Shown here: positions 14,430 through 17,390 of the stretch, one piece after another | How positions within the stretch are numbered: the stretch's first letter is position 1 | Layout of the letters: every line of letters begins with the position of its first letter | NCBI GenBank assembly: GCA_943704415.1 | Contig: CALSCO010001781.1 | Location: forward strand, 1-17,390 | Origin: Parvularia atlantis | Lineage: Eukaryota > Opisthokonta > Rotosphaerida | Length of the DNA stretch: 17,390 bases | Direction of reading: 5' to 3' | The notes under the pieces: model-generated | Database searches by the model: none | Told to the model about the DNA's origin: nothing | What the model saw: the letters and a program-made list of their open reading frames with translations, nothing else | Program-made: the position numbers and the translations under genes

Positions 14430-16991
14430 ATGTCGGCGCGGGTCGCAGTCCTCCGCGCGCACCTCGCCGGCGCGGCCGCGCCCGAGCCGCTCGCGTCGGG
14501 CGCGTGGCACGTGGTGGCGGCGCCGGCCGCGGCGTCGACGGGCAGTGCGAAGGACGGCAAGGACGCCGGGTGCGTGGCGCGTCAGCGCTTTGTCGCGTGC
14601 GTCGCATGCGCCCAGCGGAAGTTGTCGCGCGGCACGTGGGGTGTGTGTGTGTGTGTGCGCAGAGTGCTGACAGCGCGCGCGCGCCCGGCACGCTGCGCAG
14701 CGCCAAGTTTGTGCTCGAGAACAAGCAGACGGGCCAGACCTGGCAGCTGACGAGCGCGGGCGCCGACGGCAAGGGCGCGGCGGCCGGCGGCAGCAGTGGC
14801 AGCGGCGGCGCGGCGCACTTTGTCGTGCTGCAGACGCACCCGTCGACCAACTCGCTCACAGTGATCGACAATCGGTGCGGCGCAGGCCACCCGGCGAACA
14901 CCCAGCGCGCTGCTCACGGTGGTGCAGCACGGGCAAGACGTACGAGGTCCCGATCGAGAACGACGCCGTCAGCGCCTCGGCCTTCGACAAGATCAAGCGC
15001 GACCAAGGCCCGGGCCTGATGCTCTTCGACCCGGGCTACCAGAACACGGCCGTGGCCAAGTCGGCCATCTGCTTCATCGACGGCGACGAGGGCATCCTGC
15101 GCTACCGTGGTGCGATGCGCGGCTACTTCAAGTGTAGTAAGTAGAGCGGTGCTAACGCGCGGGGCAGGCTACCCGATCGAGGAGCTCGCCGAAAAGTCCA
15201 ACTTTCTCGAGGTGGCGTACCTGCTGATCTATGGCGACCTGCCGAACCAGGTGCGGCTGTGCGCGGCGCTGTCTTGCGCCCGGTCTCACGCCGCGCGTCC
15301 AGGATGAGTTTGCGTCGTGGCGGTCGCAGATCATGCGCCACACGTGCGTTTGCTGCGGCGCAGGCGACGGCGCTGCCTGATACACGCGCGCGCGGCGCGC
15401 AGTTACCTGCACAACAACCTGACCAATTTGATGAAGTCGTTCAACTACGACGCGCACGTGCGCGCCCTGCGAGCCGGCGCCGCGCCCTGCGAGCCGGCGC
15501 CGCGCCCTGTCCGCGCCTCACCGTGCGCCCGCGCAGCCCATGGGCATGTTTATCAGCGTCATGGCCGGCATGTCGACGTTCCACCCGGAGGCCAACCCGG
15601 CGCTCGTGGGCGACACGGACCTGTTTGTGAAGGACCAGCGCTCGCGCAACATCCAGATCTACCGCATCCTGGGCAAGGCCGCGACGGTCGCGGCGTACTC
15701 GTACCGGCACCGGATCGGCCGGTGCGCTTGGGGCGCCTGCGACCGTGGCGGCGCGCTGACGCGTGCGCGTGGCTCGTCAGCCAGCCCAACGACCCACAGC
15801 GCCACATGAGCTACACCGAGAACTTCCTGTTTATGCTCGACGTGCGCGCGGGCACAACGGCTGCGGCGTGTGAGCGGCTGCTGACGGTGCGCGCGACCGC
15901 CGCAGCGCCTGGGTGAGGAGAACTACAAGCCGAACCCGACGCTCGTGCGCGCGCTCGAGATCCTTTTTATCCTTCACGCGGGTGCACCCTACCGCGGTGT
16001 GCGATGGTGAGATGGTCATGACTGAGAGCGCGCGCGTGTGCACAGACCACGAGCTCAACTGCTCGACGGCGGCGATGCGGCACATCAGCTCGTCGCACGT
16101 CGACCCGTACAGCGCGATCGCCGGCGCGGCCGCGGCGCTGTACGGACCGCTGCACGGCGGCGCGTGCGAGGCGCGTGCACTGCGCGCGGCATAGGGTAGG
16201 CTGTGCTGAGGCCGTGCGCGCGCCGCAGTCGGTCCTGCGCATGCTCGAGGAGATCGGCAGCGTGGACAAGGTTGACGCGTTCATCGAGGACGTCAAGAAC
16301 CGCAAGAAGTTGCTGATGGGCTTTGGCCACCGCGTGTACAAGAACTACGACCCGCGCGCGCGCATTATCAAGCGCACGGCGTACGAGGTGCGGTTCTGTT
16401 GCGAGAGGAGCGGGTGGGTGGGCGGCTGACAGCGGCGGGCACGCGGGCAGGTGTTCAAGGTGTGCGGTCGCGAGCCGCTGATCGACATCGCGCTCGCGCT
16501 CGAGGCCAAGGCGCTGAGCGACAAGTACTTTGTCGACCGCAAGCTGTACCCGAACGTGGTGCGCTGAGGGCGCGCATGGTGCGGCCGTGTGCCGCGTTGC
16601 TCACGGCGCGCGTGTGCGTGCGTGCGTGCGTGCGTGTGCGCAGGACTTTTACTCGGGCCTGATCTACAAGGCGATGGGCTTTCCGACGGGTGCGCGTGCG
16701 CGCCAGTCTGCGCTCGTCGCTCAAGCGATGCGCGCGCGCGCAGACTTCTTCCCCGTGCTGTTTGCGATCCCGCGCGTGGCCGGCTGGCTCGCGCACTGGA
16801 GCGAGTCGCTGCAGGACAAGCCGCAGCGCATCTGGCGCCCGCGGCAGGTCTACACGGGCGAGGGCAAGCGCGCGTACGTGCCGATGGAGTACCGCCCGAA
16901 GGACGTGCCGTCCAAGATCGAGCGGTTCGTGTCGCAGTTTGCCAAGCGGTCGCGCGTGGCGAGCCACACGTACAAGGAGAACGACGTGTGA
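14430..16991 (+). CDS. Citrate synthase, peroxisomal/glyoxysomal type with PTS2
   Basis: Fourteen exons (14430-14569, 14701-14874, 14928-15109, 15168-15250, 15303-15343, 15403-15457, 15537-15721, 15781-15841, 15906-15981, 16046-16170, 16229-16387, 16451-16558, 16644-16689, 16744-16991) give 560 residues. The enzyme condenses oxaloacetate and acetyl-CoA. Visible: [91 protein letters not shown] (His369); the signature [14 protein letters not shown] (His408, Asp415); [33 protein letters not shown]. This is the bacterial-like type used by plant and Dictyostelium peroxisomal enzymes, not the animal mitochondrial type. RVAVLRAHL at residues 4-12 fits the PTS2 pattern R-(L/V/I)-x5-H-L and nearly equals that of plant CSY. 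There is no PTS1; the protein ends ENDV. Intron 1 (131 nt) has alternative acceptors; intron 10 requires a GC donor. Confidence 0.93.
14641..14656 (+). repeat. (GT)8 microsatellite in citrate synthase intron 1
   Basis: Eight perfect GT units lie inside the longest intron of the window (14570-14700), followed at once by GCGCAG, a decoy acceptor. Confidence 0.9.
15461..15509 (+). repeat. 20-bp perfect tandem duplication in citrate synthase intron 6
   Basis: CGCGCCCTGCGAGCCGGCGC occurs at 15461-15480 and again at 15481-15500, followed by 9 bases of a third copy (15501-15509). It lies wholly inside the intron 15458-15536. Without one copy the intron would be 59 nt, the usual size here. Confidence 0.95.
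16171..16228 (+). other. GC-AG intron in citrate synthase
   Basis: GGACE (ending GAG, 16170) joins SVLRML (from 16229) exactly as GGANEAVLRML does in relatives. Reading through meets TAG. The GT at 16175 shifts frame and the GT at 16196 lies past the stop, so only GAG|GCGCGT restores the conserved protein. Confidence 0.8.
16612..16640 (+). repeat. (GTGC)n microsatellite in citrate synthase intron 12
   Basis: About six GTGC-type units run up to the acceptor of the 85-nt intron 16559-16643. Each unit resembles the GTGCG donor motif. Confidence 0.85.
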
Positions 16992-17013
16992 CGCCGCGTG
17001 TGACGCCGCGTGT
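16986..17013 (+). repeat. 12-bp tandem repeat across the citrate synthase stop codon
   Basis: GTGTGACGCCGC occurs at 16986-16997 and 16998-17009, with a partial third copy. The first unit contains the last sense codon (GTG) and the TGA stop. Confidence 0.85.
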
Positions 17014-17390
17014 GTTTGTCCAACTGGCAACGAAGAAACAGCCAGAACGCGTGACGACAGCCGCGTCCGAACCGCGTCGATTGCGGCGAACTTCAACGAT
17101 CGGCGCGCGCGGCAACGATCGGCACGATCGCGCATCGGCGCATCGGCAGGCCCATGTGCGGAAACACGCCGTTCGCCATCTGCATTAGTGCTCATTTTGC
17201 TTTTCGCGCCGTCCCTGCCCTCGCAGCGCGCGCGCACGCGCTTCGACGTCCCTCCAAGCCCACCCTCCCGCTCCTCTCGCGCGGCCGATCTCGCTCGCCG
17301 CCGTCACGTGCGCGGGCGTACAGAGCCGCTTACCTAAGTACGTCATTTTTCACAGGTCTGCCGCGCGTTTCCCCCTCCGCCGCCCCCCCC
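16992..17390. other. Gene-free 3' flank of citrate synthase, possibly upstream region of the next gene
   Basis: No frame here shows family similarity or the strong G/C third-position bias of the real exons. In order it holds: the end of the 12-bp repeat; a cluster of CGATCGG-like words (17096-17150); a T-rich stretch (about 17187-17208); a pyrimidine-rich segment (about 17248-17280) resembling the leaders of the aminotransferase and aldolase genes; GTCACGTG (17303-17310); CATTTTTCACAGGT (17342-17358 region), which looks like a splice acceptor; and a poly-C run at the window end. The second half may be a promoter or leader of a plus-strand gene beyond the window. Confidence 0.4.
17303..17310 (+). 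promoter_or_regulatory. GTCACGTG E-box-like site
   Basis: The same 8-mer as in the GNL1/kinesin divergent promoter, in a pyrimidine-rich gene-free segment. It fits the RTCACGTG class bound by bHLH factors in other eukaryotes. Function here is inferred. Confidence 0.35.

Noticed and set aside
16455-17237. 260-codon minus-strand frame over the citrate synthase end and right flank
   Set aside because: Antisense to conserved exons, low complexity, and crosses several microsatellites; no family match.
1-17390. CRISPR array, insertion sequence, tRNA or rRNA gene
   Set aside because: No regularly spaced repeats, transposase, terminal inverted repeats, tRNA box patterns or rRNA-like stretches were seen.

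Overview
This window is nuclear DNA of a very GC-rich, gene-dense, intron-dense unicellular eukaryote. No prokaryotic features (operons, Shine-Dalgarno sites) are visible. About 71 short spliceosomal introns can be placed by protein homology and reading frame. Most are 45-70 nt, with a GTGCG-type donor, a CTGAC-like branch site close to the acceptor, and CAG at the 3' end. The protein set (kinesin-12, GNL1-type GTPase, class I aldolase, mitochondrial-type aspartate aminotransferase, PTS2-bearing citrate synthase, NDUFA4-like proteins) suits a free-living protist such as an amoebozoan or a related flagellate. I cannot name the species.

Layout, left to right. (1) 1-113 (+): 3' end of an unidentified gene. 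(2) 358-1644 (+): zinc-independent quinone oxidoreductase of the PIG3/TP53I3 type, 6 exons. (3) 1746-3405 (+): mitochondrial aspartate aminotransferase, 8 exons. (4) 3536-4748 (-): class I fructose-bisphosphate aldolase, 3 exons, tail-to-tail with the aminotransferase. (5) 4985-7449 (-): GNL1/HSR1 circularly permuted GTPase, 12 exons. (6) 7530-13382 (+): kinesin-12 (KIF15-like), 33 exons and 1331 codons, head-to-head with GNL1 across 80 bp. (7) 13442-13804 and 13897-14318 (-): two tandem, diverged one-membrane-span proteins; the second has a clear NDUFA4 signature. (8) 14430-16991 (+): peroxisomal-type citrate synthase with an N-terminal PTS2, 14 exons, head-to-head with the second NDUFA4-like gene. 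(9) 16992-17390: gene-free flank with small repeats and a pyrimidine-rich, promoter-like end.

The genes do not form one pathway. Several serve central carbon and energy metabolism (aldolase; aminotransferase of the malate-aspartate shuttle; citrate synthase for glyoxylate/beta-oxidation carbon; NDUFA4-like respiratory proteins), but co-regulation is only inference. I found no obviously new multi-gene system. The most unusual signals are: at least six GC-AG introns in seven genes, three of them forced by the reading frame; a tandem NDUFA4-like pair; a PTS2 citrate synthase with a possible duplicated N-terminal hairpin; and introns lengthened by fresh tandem duplications and microsatellites. 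Exon boundaries were read by eye from frame continuity and family conservation, so individual junctions can be off by a few bases.
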